Part shown: one piece after another, positions 17,797 through 26,700 of the stretch
Layout: every line of letters begins with the position of its first letter
Position numbering within the stretch: the first letter of the stretch is position 1
Source: Pseudoalteromonas espejiana DSM 9414
GTDB lineage: Bacteria > Pseudomonadota > Gammaproteobacteria > Enterobacterales > Alteromonadaceae
DNA length: 64,000 nt
Reading direction: 5' to 3'
Assembly (NCBI RefSeq): GCF_002221525.1
Contig: NZ_CP011028.1
Coordinates: forward strand, 2,119,001 to 2,183,000
The notes under the pieces: model-generated
Seen by the model: only the letters and a program-made list of their open reading frames with translations
What the model was told of the DNA's origin: nothing
Databases searched by the model: none
Made by a program: the position numbers and the translations under genes

Positions 17797-19152
17797 TTAG
17801 TCTATTGTTTTACTATCAGCCAATTGCGTTTGAATGCGTTTTACTTCGGGCTCGGTAAGTTTGTAACGCGTTATAAAAATTAAACATACCACGGTACAAA
17901 TGACTGGAATGCCAGCAAAGGCGAGTAGAATTCCTGATAGCGTGTGTTCTGATTGTGCTTGATTAGGTACGTAGGCGTACCCTGATAATATCCAACCAGC
18001 AATGGCACCACCTATTGCAAAGCCTAGTTTGATAGCCAGTAAGTGGCCCGAAAAAGTTACTGCAGTTAATCTGCGCCCAACCTTTAATGCGCCATAGTCG
18101 ACGGTATCTGCCACCATAGAAAACATGATTGGGGTAATAATCATATGGGCAAAGTTTGCAATAAAATAAACGATAAAAATGGTTACGATGGCGTCACTTT
18201 CTAATACATAAAACATACTATGAGAAATAATTACGACGACTAAAGCAACGATGAAAAGTGTTTTCTTTTCAATAAATTTGGTTAAAAAATTAGTAGATAC
18301 AGCACCGAGTACTGAGCCTATTGCTGAAAGCGTTAAAAAATTTGATAGAAGTGATGCTTCACCAACATAATATTTGATGTAATGTGGTGCAACCGATGCT
18401 CTGACACCTATTAAAATTAATGTAGCTATGCTAATAGCAGCAATAACAACCCATTGATCATTTTTAAATAAGCTTAAAAACTCTATAAATGCATTACCTT
18501 TATTTTGTTTAGGTTCGACTTGAGTTGTTTCCTTTGTCATTGAAAAACATAATAAAAAGCATACAGCAGCTAAACCACCCAAAAACACCATAGCCAATGG
18601 ATAGCCTACAACGTCATTTCCCTCGCCAAAAAAGGCAACCAGTTTTGGCAGTGCCCAAACAATAACCAGTAAAGCCGCCATTGCCATAGCAAAGCGATAC
18701 GACTGAAGTGAAGCTCTTTCTGTTGGATCATTTGTCATTACAGCACCAAGCGCACCATAAGGTATATTAATTGCCGTATAACACGTCATTAATAATGCAT
18801 AGGTAAAGTACGCATATATTAATTTACCTGTTGAATCAAAATCAGGTGTTATAAACGCTAAACACGCGAATACTCCATAGGGAATAGCTAAAAATAAAAT
18901 ATAAGGTCGATAAGAACCCCACCTAGTACGCGTTCTATCTGCAATACTTCCCATTATTGGATCAGTTACACCATCAAATAACCTTACAGCTAGAAGTAAG
19001 GTTCCTGCCGCTGCTGCAGATAAACCGTAGACATCGGTATAAAATATCAACATAAAGTTAGCAACCATCTGAAATACAATGTTGCTAGCTGTATCACCAA
19101 GGCCATACCCTATTTTTTCTTTAATTGTGAGTGTGTTTTTTTTATTGTTCAT
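17797..19152 (-). CDS. GPH-family sugar:cation symporter
   Basis: The 451-residue inner-membrane protein has about twelve membrane segments and the marks of the glycoside-pentoside-hexuronide family. These are KIGYGLGDTASNIVFQ at the N-terminus, the RLFDGVTDPIMGSIADRTRTRWGSYRPYIL loop near 59 and a late MIITPIMFSMVADTVDYG. Relatives (MelB, XynP/XynB-like) take up disaccharides or xylosides with sodium or protons. Its place before a GH43 gene suggests xylobiose or other short xylo-oligosaccharides. The candidate operator at 19181-19197 lies 29 bp upstream, where a bound repressor would block the promoter. Confidence 0.9.
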   Translation of the reverse strand: MNNKKNTLTIKEKIGYGLGDTASNIVFQMVANFMLIFYTDVYGLSAAAAGTLLLAVRLFDGVTDPIMGSIADRTRTRWGSYRPYILFLAIPYGVFACLAFITPDFDSTGKLIYAYFTYALLMTCYTAINIPYGALGAVMTNDPTERASLQSYRFAMAMAALLVIVWALPKLVAFFGEGNDVVGYPLAMVFLGGLAAVCFLLCFSMTKETTQVEPKQNKGNAFIEFLSLFKNDQWVVIAAISIATLILIGVRASVAPHYIKYYVGEASLLSNFLTLSAIGSVLGAVSTNFLTKFIEKKTLFIVALVVVIISHSMFYVLESDAIVTIFIVYFIANFAHMIITPIMFSMVADTVDYGALKVGRRLTAVTFSGHLLAIKLGFAIGGAIAGWILSGYAYVPNQAQSEHTLSGILLAFAGIPVICTVVCLIFITRYKLTEPEVKRIQTQLADSKTID

Positions 19153-19180
19153 GTGTGCTCAATTTTCAATTCAAATCGAT

Positions 19181-19197
19181 ATAGTCAAAAATACTAT
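19181..19197. promoter_or_regulatory. Candidate operator of the symporter-GH43 operon
   Basis: ATAGTC-AAAAA-TACTAT has a perfect left arm and a 5-of-6 right arm. It lies 29 bp upstream of the symporter start. Confidence 0.6.
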
Positions 19198-19469
19198 ATG
19201 CATTTTTTATGTATGTAAACATTTATGTTACATTTTTACTCAACTGGTAATTCATTTAATACTTGTCGCTAATTTTTAGTTGAATTTAGTAACATATAAA
19301 GGCATTAGTCGTTCAATAAAAAACCACTACCTCGAAAAAATAAAAAAATGCGCAGACGCATCAAATCAGGTACATCTCGAATAATGGGTAATTAAATAGA
19401 TGTGGTTGTTTTAGATAGGGTTTATAAATGTTTTTTATTTGCGCTTTAAGCACCTTTTATATACTCTTA

Positions 19470-19486
19470 ATAGTCTTTATAACAAT
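19470..19486. promoter_or_regulatory. Candidate autoregulatory operator of the Nudix regulator
   Basis: ATAGTC-TTTAT-AACAAT has a perfect left arm and a 4-of-6 right arm. It lies 30 bp upstream of the regulator start and shares its variant right arm with the site at 4175-4191. Confidence 0.45.
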
Positions 19487-19515
19487 ATCTATGTATCGCT
19501 TTGGCTGAGTAATTT

Positions 19516-20244
19516 ATGCACCATAAAACATCAAACATTCCAAATACTATTGGCGAAGAATCGATTCCTGATGACTGCATTAGCAATCTAACCGTAGATA
19601 ATATTATATTTGCTATTCATGAAGGTAAGTTAAAGGTCTTGCTGGTTAAATATAATCGCGGCCTTGCAACCAGCCAGTGGGGTTTAATCGGTCATTGGGT
19701 TCGAAAAGACGAAAACTTAGACAGCGCAGCTTTGCGTGTTGTTAAAAGTACAACTGGTGTTGAAAACCTTTATTTAGACCAGTTAGGTGCATTTGGTAAT
19801 GTAGACCGCTACCCAGCTAGGCGAATTATTACTATTGTTTACTACTCGCTAGTACGCTTTGAAGAAACGAATCTTGTAAGTGGCGATAACGCTTTAGAGT
19901 GTGAGTGGTTTGATGTAAACAACGCACCTGCTTTAATGTTTGACCACGCCGACATTTTAAAAAGTGGCCTTGATTACTTGCGCTATAAAGTAAGGCATGA
20001 GCCTATCGGTTTTAGTTTACTCCCTGAAAAATTCACTCTGCTTGAGCTACAAGGAATTTATGAGTCGATTTTAAATAAGTCACTCGATAAACCTAACTTT
20101 AGACGTAAGTTTCAAAAAATGAACTTGCTAATAAACTGCAAAGAAAAACAAACCAACGTCGCTCACCGAGCTGCTACTTTGTATCGTTTTGATATAAACG
20201 TCTATGAAAAATTAAGAGAGTTTGGTTTTACATTTGAGTTTTAA
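19516..20244 (+). CDS. Nudix-type (NrtR family) transcriptional regulator
   Basis: The 242-residue protein has an N-terminal Nudix-like domain (about 20-150) and a C-terminal winged-helix-like part (about 155-240, with LLEKFTLLELQGIYESIL and PNFRRKFQKMNLL), the NrtR layout. The Nudix box is degenerate: where active enzymes have REUxEE, this has RVVKSTTG, so the domain probably senses a ligand rather than hydrolysing one. NrtR-family proteins bind nucleotide-sugar-like effectors in NAD metabolism, and some relatives control pentose genes. It is divergent from the symporter gene and at the end of the locus, which makes it the best candidate to bind the ATAGTC-N5-GACTAT palindromes. A pentose or xylo-oligomer effector is inference. 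Confidence 0.85.
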   Translation: MHHKTSNIPNTIGEESIPDDCISNLTVDNIIFAIHEGKLKVLLVKYNRGLATSQWGLIGHWVRKDENLDSAALRVVKSTTGVENLYLDQLGAFGNVDRYPARRIITIVYYSLVRFEETNLVSGDNALECEWFDVNNAPALMFDHADILKSGLDYLRYKVRHEPIGFSLLPEKFTLLELQGIYESILNKSLDKPNFRRKFQKMNLLINCKEKQTNVAHRAATLYRFDINVYEKLREFGFTFEF

Positions 20245-20714
20245 ATACACAGATATAGTTACGGAATTATACCCTAGAGTTAATCAATCCAGAACAAAAG
20301 TAGAAAAACACTGTAAATTGAAAACTTTTAAATAGGCTGGACTTCACATCGTTATTTATTGTACTGGTATACCCTCACTAAACCTGTTTCAGCTTTTTGT
20401 TAATTAGATACAGTGTTCAGTCTATACGCTAGAGCTAATTTGCTATGATTACTTTTCCGTTTTCTAATGATACGTGTTCTGATCTGATATTGTAGTGGCA
20501 CAACGATCAAACTATTAAGACAAGTAAATTTTTGTGATCTTTTCATTAGGTAAAAGCCAATATCTAAATTGTTAGTATCTTACCTATATCCAAAATTATA
20601 AATAATAACTTACATAATAATATAGCTTAACTACCTGAGAGAAGAGTTGAAGTTCACCTCTTTAAAGAATATAGTAAAATTTAACTTTAACTTTAGCTAT
20701 AGAGATTTAGGGTT
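20245..20714. other. 470-bp AT-rich gene-free stretch at the left edge of the mobile region
   Basis: No ORF, tRNA-like sequence or strong terminator was recognised. The base composition becomes visibly richer in AT from here on. The left end of the mobile region may lie here, but I see no copy of the tRNA-Val fragment found at 30189-30233. Confidence 0.5.
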
Positions 20715-21179
20715 ATGAGTGACTTAAAAAACTTTTTTAAGAGTTTAAATTTAGCTAGCTCTACTCCATCTACAAAAAAACAATCATATATTTATAAACG
20801 CGAAATCGATAAATTTCTAGAAAGATATTTTTTGTTATCAGTCATTGAAGTTATGGAACTTTTAAAAATAAAGGATCCAATTGAACTAAAAGCGATAGTA
20901 GCTGACAATAAGCTATTTACTGTAAGTAACATCTATTCTAAAGGACAGTTAGGCTTCCCTTCTTTTCAATTTGATTTTACAGATAAATCTGTTAGAACTA
21001 TAAACATTAAAATACTAAAACTAGCCAGCTCATCCTACGAAAACTGGGATTTAGCTTTTTGGTTCAATAGTTTTAACAATAATTTAGAATGCAGCTATAT
21101 AGAAGCAATGAATCAGCCTGAAATTTACGAAGAACTTCTTCACGCTGTAGAAAGTAATCTAAAAACAGACATTTTTTAA
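20715..21179 (+). CDS. MbcA/ParS/Xre-antitoxin-like protein
   Basis: This 154-residue protein has a C-terminal segment (about 110-150), NWDLAFWFNSFNNNLECSY then EAMNQPEIYEELLHAVES. This follows the W-LA-W--S-N--L pattern of the toxin-binding domain of MbcA/ParS-type antitoxins. Before it stands GQLGFPSFQFDF, seen in many DNA-binding relatives of that group. The first 70 residues are helical, with a possible helix-turn-helix around VIEVMELLKIKDPIELKAIV. No RES-domain or other toxin gene lies beside it; the next gene is a convergent repressor. It may be an orphan antitoxin-like regulator of the mobile element. The family link is by pattern only. Confidence 0.55.
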   Translation: MSDLKNFFKSLNLASSTPSTKKQSYIYKREIDKFLERYFLLSVIEVMELLKIKDPIELKAIVADNKLFTVSNIYSKGQLGFPSFQFDFTDKSVRTINIKILKLASSSYENWDLAFWFNSFNNNLECSYIEAMNQPEIYEELLHAVESNLKTDIF

Positions 21180-21184
21180 ATTTA

Positions 21185-21403
21185 CTATTTTTTGTGCGCA
21201 ATTATCTCTTCAATTTTACAATCGAAATATTCGCACAACGCGTCTAATGTCCGCGTTGTTGTGGAGTAATTATTATTATTTGCCATTTTTGACATAGCGG
21301 CTTTATTTACTCCTGCGGCATTTGCAACTTCATCTAACGTAATTTTACGCCCTTCTTTCAATGACTTAGCTGCGATTAAGTCCTTTAAATTATAAACAAT
21401 CAT
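21185..21403 (-). CDS. Small Cro/CI-type repressor
   Basis: The 72-residue protein is almost entirely one helix-turn-helix domain. ITLDEVANAAGVNKAAMSKM holds the two DNA-contacting helices, and TRTLDALCEYFDCKIEEIIAH is the usual C-terminal part of such small Xre/Cro proteins. It is encoded opposite the excisionase and integrase, across an 87-bp gap with two 22-bp direct repeats. This is the layout of an immunity-type switch that holds excision genes off. It should therefore control the excisionase-integrase-HD operon, and perhaps itself. Confidence 0.8.
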   Translation of the reverse strand: MIVYNLKDLIAAKSLKEGRKITLDEVANAAGVNKAAMSKMANNNNYSTTTRTLDALCEYFDCKIEEIIAHKK

Positions 21404-21427
21404 CTCAATACAACCAATTATTTAAAA

Positions 21428-21449
21428 AGTTTCTTTACAGGATACTTTT
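21428..21449. promoter_or_regulatory. Direct repeat, copy 1, in the repressor-excisionase gap
   Basis: AGTTTCTT-N3-AGGATACTTTT occurs here and again at 21469-21490, 41 bp further on, about four helical turns. The copies agree at 19 of 22 positions. They are likely binding sites for the repressor or excisionase. Confidence 0.55.
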
Positions 21450-21468
21450 GATGTGATTTAATCAATTT

Positions 21469-21490
21469 AGTTTCTTGTGAGGATACTTTT
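21469..21490. promoter_or_regulatory. Direct repeat, copy 2, overlapping the excisionase ribosome-binding site
   Basis: This is the second copy of AGTTTCTT-N3-AGGATACTTTT. The GAGG of the excisionase ribosome-binding site lies inside it and the ATG follows directly at 21491, so binding here could block both transcription and translation. Confidence 0.55.
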
Positions 21491-21742
21491 ATGATTAAAA
21501 ATGAATTTACTCTACTATCAGCTAAAGAGCTCTCAGCTTTTATTAAGTTCAGCCCAGATTACATTAACCGTAAGTTGAAAGACAATGTTTTTTTTGAAGG
21601 CAAACACTACATCCGGCCTTTCGGCTCAAGAAAAATATTTTATCTTTTAGAAACTGTAATGGAAGAAATGTATGACACTGCAGCTAAAGCTAAACGTGAA
21701 CTTATAATTCCTCTTGCAAATGGAGGTGTATGTTATGGCTAA
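21491..21742 (+). CDS. Excisionase-like DNA-binding protein
   Basis: The 83-residue protein has a small winged-helix-like start, FTLLSAKELSAFIKFSPDYINRKL, then FFEGKHYIRPFGSRKIFYLLETVMEEM. This is the usual look of recombination directionality factors encoded just before phage-type integrases. The stop overlaps the integrase start by 8 bp, so the two are translationally coupled. It should steer the integrase towards excision. The call rests on size, composition and position more than on a firm motif. Confidence 0.7.
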   Translation: MIKNEFTLLSAKELSAFIKFSPDYINRKLKDNVFFEGKHYIRPFGSRKIFYLLETVMEEMYDTAAKAKRELIIPLANGGVCYG

Positions 21743-22946
21743 AGTAAGAAGTAGAAATGATAAGTTGTTTTTTGATTTTTATTATCAAAATATACGATGT
21801 CGTGAGCAGACCTTACTCAAGGATACAAAAGCTAATCGTATCAAACTTGAGAAAGTTCTAGAAAGTATTGAAATTCAAATTATGCTCGATCGTTTTGTTT
21901 ATCGAGAAATGTTTCCGAATAGTAACCGTTGCAAAGCTTTTAAACTGTTTGATGACCAGATAGAAGCTATAAAAGCTAATGAACCGAATAAAGCAGATGT
22001 TATTTTACACAATGTACCTAACTTTGAAGCATTTGCTTATGAGTGGCTAGAAGAAAGTAAAATTCATTGGAAAATTAGTCATTTTAAAAATGTGTCTATG
22101 ATCTTTAAGCGTTATTTAATCCCTGAATTTGGCAAGTTTAATCTTGATGAAATAAGCCGTGCTCATATTATTAAATATCGCGCGAGTATATTAGAGCCTA
22201 AACGCAGTAGTAAAAAGCAATTGAGTAATGATTGGATCAATCATGTTATGACACCTCTTAGAGGTATACTTAAAGAAGCATCATTAAGATATGATTTTCA
22301 AACTCCTTTTAACAATATAAAACCACTAAAAGTAGTTAAAACTAAAATAGAACCTTTTTCACTCAATGAAGTTCAGCAGTTTCTTAAGTATGTAAGAAGT
22401 GATTTTCGCAATTATTATACCGTGCGCTTTTTTACTGCTATACGAACAGCAGAGATTGATGGCCTCAAGTGGGAATACGTTAACTTCGATCGAAATGAAA
22501 TTATTATTCATGAAACCTTAGTTGATGGCAATGTTGAGACACCTAAAACAGCTACATCATATAGGAATATCCAACTTTCTAGAGTTGTTGTTGATGCGTT
22601 AAAAACACAATTCAAAATAACTGGTAAGAACACTTATGTTTTTTGTAATAAAAAAGGTAACCCTCTGGACCATCGAAATATAACTAAAAGGGTATGGTAC
22701 CCAACGCTAGAAGAGCTTTCTTTAAAGATGAGACGCCCTTATCAAACGAGGCATACATGCGCAACTTTATGGCTTTCTGCTGGAGAAAATCCTGAATGGA
22801 TAGCTAAACAAATGGGTCACAGCACGACTAAAATGCTATTTGAAGTTTATAGCCGTTATGTTCCTAACAATACTCGGCAAGATGGTAGTGCTTTTGACCG
22901 CCTACTCCTAAATGCCAACATTGAAGAAGAGGCTACTTATGAATAA
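21735..22946 (+). CDS. Tyrosine-type site-specific integrase, arm-binding (DUF3596-like) N-terminus
   Basis: The start at 21735 (MAKVRSRNDKLFF) is preferred because GGAGG stands 8-9 bp before it, giving 403 residues. The N-terminus resembles the arm-type DNA-binding domain DUF3596, and the middle (about 105-195) is the SAM-like core-binding domain. The catalytic set is complete: Arg in FTAIRTAEIDGLKW, Lys in ETPKTATSYRNIQL, H-x-x-R in YQTRHTCATLW (as TRHT), His in MGHSTTKM and Tyr in EVYSRYVP. It should integrate and excise the element. It lies more than 7 kb from the tRNA-Val fragment, so which att site it uses is open. Confidence 0.9.
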   Translation: MAKVRSRNDKLFFDFYYQNIRCREQTLLKDTKANRIKLEKVLESIEIQIMLDRFVYREMFPNSNRCKAFKLFDDQIEAIKANEPNKADVILHNVPNFEAFAYEWLEESKIHWKISHFKNVSMIFKRYLIPEFGKFNLDEISRAHIIKYRASILEPKRSSKKQLSNDWINHVMTPLRGILKEASLRYDFQTPFNNIKPLKVVKTKIEPFSLNEVQQFLKYVRSDFRNYYTVRFFTAIRTAEIDGLKWEYVNFDRNEIIIHETLVDGNVETPKTATSYRNIQLSRVVVDALKTQFKITGKNTYVFCNKKGNPLDHRNITKRVWYPTLEELSLKMRRPYQTRHTCATLWLSAGENPEWIAKQMGHSTTKMLFEVYSRYVPNNTRQDGSAFDRLLLNANIEEEATYE

Positions 22947-23796
22947 CTATATTTATGGTTGGTTAAAAAATTTACATATTTATGGAACTTTGCCAACAGC
23001 CAATTGTGAGCTCTTAATAAGTAAGCAAGTAATTTTCGCTATTACATCTGCTGATATTGCTAGAAAATCCCAAATAGTATCTGGCTTGGCTCAATTTCAG
23101 TTAACTCACGATATAATGGGTAACCATATTGTTTGTAATATAGAGCCAATACTTTCTCAATGTAACGAACAGCAGTATCTTAATTTAACGTCGATGATAA
23201 ATAATACAAATGAGCATTTAATAGCACGATTTTTTAAGTTACTTAGCTTTGTCACATGTAGTGAGTTGCAGCCTTTTATTGATTTTATTTTGACTAAACA
23301 AAGTATTTTACAAAAATTTATACAAGCACCAGCTAGCTTAAACCACCATCACTCTTATACCCATGGGTTGTTTGAACACAGTATAGAGGTAGCTGAAATT
23401 GCATTTAATAACGCTAAACACTTAAAACATTCCAGTATAGAATGCCAAGCTGCATTAGTAGCTGGCTTATTCCATGATATTGGTAAAATATTTGTCATGC
23501 TACATCAAGCCAGCGATCGCTATATACCTGGACCACACGAAGGTTATAACTTTGCTATCTTAGCTGAACCCTTAGCGAAGCTAGGTAGTTGTAATAGGCA
23601 GTTGCTGGAGTTATTAAGCAGTTTATTAGCTGCCAAGCCATCTGGCTATAAAGCGAGATATGCAATTGAACATATTGTGCAACAAGCTGACCGATGCTCT
23701 TCTGAATCTGCTTTTATACATGCTAAATTTCAAGAACTTCCTGATTATTATCATTTTTGCAAAGTTGGCGACAAAGTACTTAAAAGAATAAGTTAA
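22939..23796 (+). CDS. HD-domain protein related to TraI_2/MobH relaxase N-termini
   Basis: The ATG at 22939 (MNNYIYGWLKN) overlaps the integrase stop by 8 bp and follows AGAGG, giving 285 residues. The middle carries a metal-binding HD pattern, LNHHHSYTHGLFEHSIEVAEIA near 140 and ALVAGLFHDIGKIFVM near 177. Its wording is close to the TraI_2 domain of MobH relaxases, where the HD and flanking histidines bind metal for DNA nicking. No helicase or coupling protein is present, so a full conjugation relaxase is unlikely. It may be a nuclease or phosphohydrolase that helps mobilise the element. It converges with the recombinase operon, overlapping by 4 bp. Confidence 0.7.
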   Translation: MNNYIYGWLKNLHIYGTLPTANCELLISKQVIFAITSADIARKSQIVSGLAQFQLTHDIMGNHIVCNIEPILSQCNEQQYLNLTSMINNTNEHLIARFFKLLSFVTCSELQPFIDFILTKQSILQKFIQAPASLNHHHSYTHGLFEHSIEVAEIAFNNAKHLKHSSIECQAALVAGLFHDIGKIFVMLHQASDRYIPGPHEGYNFAILAEPLAKLGSCNRQLLELLSSLLAAKPSGYKARYAIEHIVQQADRCSSESAFIHAKFQELPDYYHFCKVGDKVLKRIS

Positions 23797-26700
23797 AGTT
23801 CATAAGGCTCTTCGTCAGTCCTATAACTTATAATGAGCAACAATTGAAGGAAGCTCATTAAACTATGGTGGCGCCTCGCCCTTTTATATGCCCCCTTACT
23901 GCCCTCTACTGTAATTAATAGCCCTATTTCTAAAAAGCCATTGCCATTATGTTTACCTAAAAACTTACCTTCCTGAATAGAAGCATTTTCAATACCGCTA
24001 TCGCTCAAGCCATACGAAGATATTAATTGTTGCCAATAAGACTTTGCTTGAACAGCACTTTCATTTTTTAAATCTACTTGATGAAAACGAAATCTGAAAT
24101 GCCTCGCTTTTAATTTAAAAGTTATACATAAATTAAAAAAGTTACATATAACTGCATCTTTAGGACAACGAAGAGCGAAATCTTTTCCTGCAGCAGCATA
24201 TTTTAAAATTTGTAGAGAATCAAATGTTTCATTAAGTGTTATATTATTTTGACTTAATAAAGTATCGAATTTTTGACATAAGTAATAAAATGCTTTTTGT
24301 GAATAAACTCTTTTTAACTGCCCTTTAGTATCGTTTAAACTTGGGAAATTAGGAATTAAGGGTAGATTTTTGCCTTTCCTAGGATATTCCTTACTTACTT
24401 TAACAGCATTGCCATATAATTTTTTAACGAGATCTACAGGAAGTGAGTAATTTATTGCAGTGTCGTTTATTGAGTGAAATTCTAGCGATTTGAGTACGTT
24501 TGCATAATCTAATGTTTTTATTTTTTTATCAACTTTAAACTTATTTTTAAAACCATTAAACGACGGTATGATTAAGTTACTAACATTACCCGCATATTGG
24601 ATAGAATAATCTTGCTCTTGTTTTTTACTATAAAATTCGATTCTTTCAATTAAACTTTCACCCGGCATCACTACTTTAGACTTAGCTCTTCCTACACATT
24701 CAGATAAAAAGCACTTAGATACAATATATGTTTGATTCATTTGAGAGCAATGCTGTATATCCTTCAAATGTAGATAACTATTTAACGTCGACACTGTGAC
24801 TTTATGACCAAGTAAATGAGACAGAAAAAACATTTTTGAACGAGTATTTTCTTTAACTTTTAATCTTCTTTTGAAGTGATTAATAAAAACTTGATCAAAT
24901 AAGTCATCTTCAAATATAGATAAAGACTGCCTTCCTGCTAACATCAAGTTTACATTTAACTTGTACCATGTCCAATTTGCAAAGCTATGTCTTAGATGAT
25001 GAATCCTTAGAGTGTGGTCCTGAGTATAGTAATGCAGTAATTGCGTTAATAGATCGTATGCTTTATTTACGCTAACAGAGCAGTTAAATAACAATGAATT
25101 TGATGACTTATTTTCAGTATCTTTTTGAACGTTATAGAAGCTTCTGAGCTTGGCTAAATGCTCTTTTGGCCATAATGCATCAAGAGGAAGCTCTCTTCTT
25201 GCCGATGATGTTTTTAAAGCTCTTATTTTATTTGGTCTGATTGATAGTAGAACCCAATCATATTCGCCTTCATTTGGCTTGATAGGTGAAACCTGAATAT
25301 CACCAAAGTACAGTTTAGCGGCTTCATTTCGACGTAGGCCACTATAAAAACAAAAACACATCAACAAATATGCATATAGTTCAACAAGACTATTATTAAG
25401 GTTGTTACTTAAATATTCCAGAATTGCGCTTGCATGACTCGCTGACAATAAATTAGCATCAACTTTGCTTTGAACAGGTGCTATATCAAGATCATCAATG
25501 CACAAATCTTTGACAATTTCTGATTCAATCAAAAATTCGGAAAGGTAGTATAAGTATTTTTTTCTTGGCGCTGAGGTAAAATATTCGGTCGCATCATTTA
25601 ATTTTATTGCCCAATCAGATGCCGAAATTATTGCTAAATCAGTTTGAGTAAAAACCGTTAAAAAAGGTTTGCTAATACTTTTTACATAATCAATTACTGT
25701 TCCTATTTTTAATCTTCTTTTAGCTACCCCCCCCTCTTTCAAAAGATAATAAAGCCAGCCACATAAGATATAAAAATAAATACTATTTTTTTCATTTTTC
25801 AGTTCTTGTTCAACAAATCTAATGCACTGTACCCTTGAAGCCCTTTGGCTATTAAGTTCTTTTAGGCTTTTATAGATGTGCTCTAACTTAAGTATCACTA
25901 ATTTAGGCTCAATATAATCAAAACTATCACTATCAAATGGTAATAGCTTATTAAACTTATTGAATTTATTATTTATTTTTGCTACTTCATCTGCAATCAA
26001 TGCCTTATTACTGATTAATCTTACAAAGGCTGTTTGAGGTAGGCCGGTACAGGTACTAGGCCGTAAATACATCTGATAGTCGATAGGGCTGAGGTTGATT
26101 ATTGCATCTATTTTTCTAAGTGTTCGTAATTTTAGAAGTGACAAACTTTGCCAATTCTTCCCTGATGTCTCAGTTAAGAATTTTGTTATATAGTCTTTTA
26201 ATCTATTTTTATTTAGTAGTGCCTTCTCGCACTGCTTCACAGAGGCTTGATGCTGCAATAGTAGAAGAACAACAGCATCACATAGTACGTATCGTAGCTC
26301 CTCTTTTTCTATTTTTCTATACCAAAATACCAACCCATCTAGATACATTAAAGTATAGGGGGTATTTATAATAGTAATAAGCTCGTCAAAGTGAACACCT
26401 GTTGTCATATATAAAAATAAGGCCAGTCGGCCTAAGCGACCTTTCATTGATAAATTGGCTGTCGGTGTTTGTAGCTCTTTGTTTAATAATGACTTTACAT
26501 GTAGTGCTACAGGTAACTTTATTAATTCGATTGGTGATAACATGGGTTTATCACGCTTTAATACGACAACTTGAGAAATTCTTGAAGATTCAATACCGTA
26601 ATGCTTTAAGCCGTACTTTAATATTGCATCAATAATCATTAGTTGAAGTTGCTTAGCTGCTAAATCTTCTTTAAGCCGTGATTTTAAAACATCCATTTCA

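Larger units (their letters stand above)
19153..19515. other. 363-bp divergent promoter region, symporter / Nudix regulator
   Basis: No gene is visible. The region carries candidate operators at both ends (19181-19197 and 19470-19486). A small inverted repeat ATGCG-CAGA-CGCAT lies at 19348-19361 in the middle. Confidence 0.6.

Noticed and set aside
20245..20714. Search for a left attachment site or intact tRNA-Val at the left edge of the mobile region
   Set aside because: No sequence like the T-arm or acceptor of the fragment at 30189-30233 was seen here.
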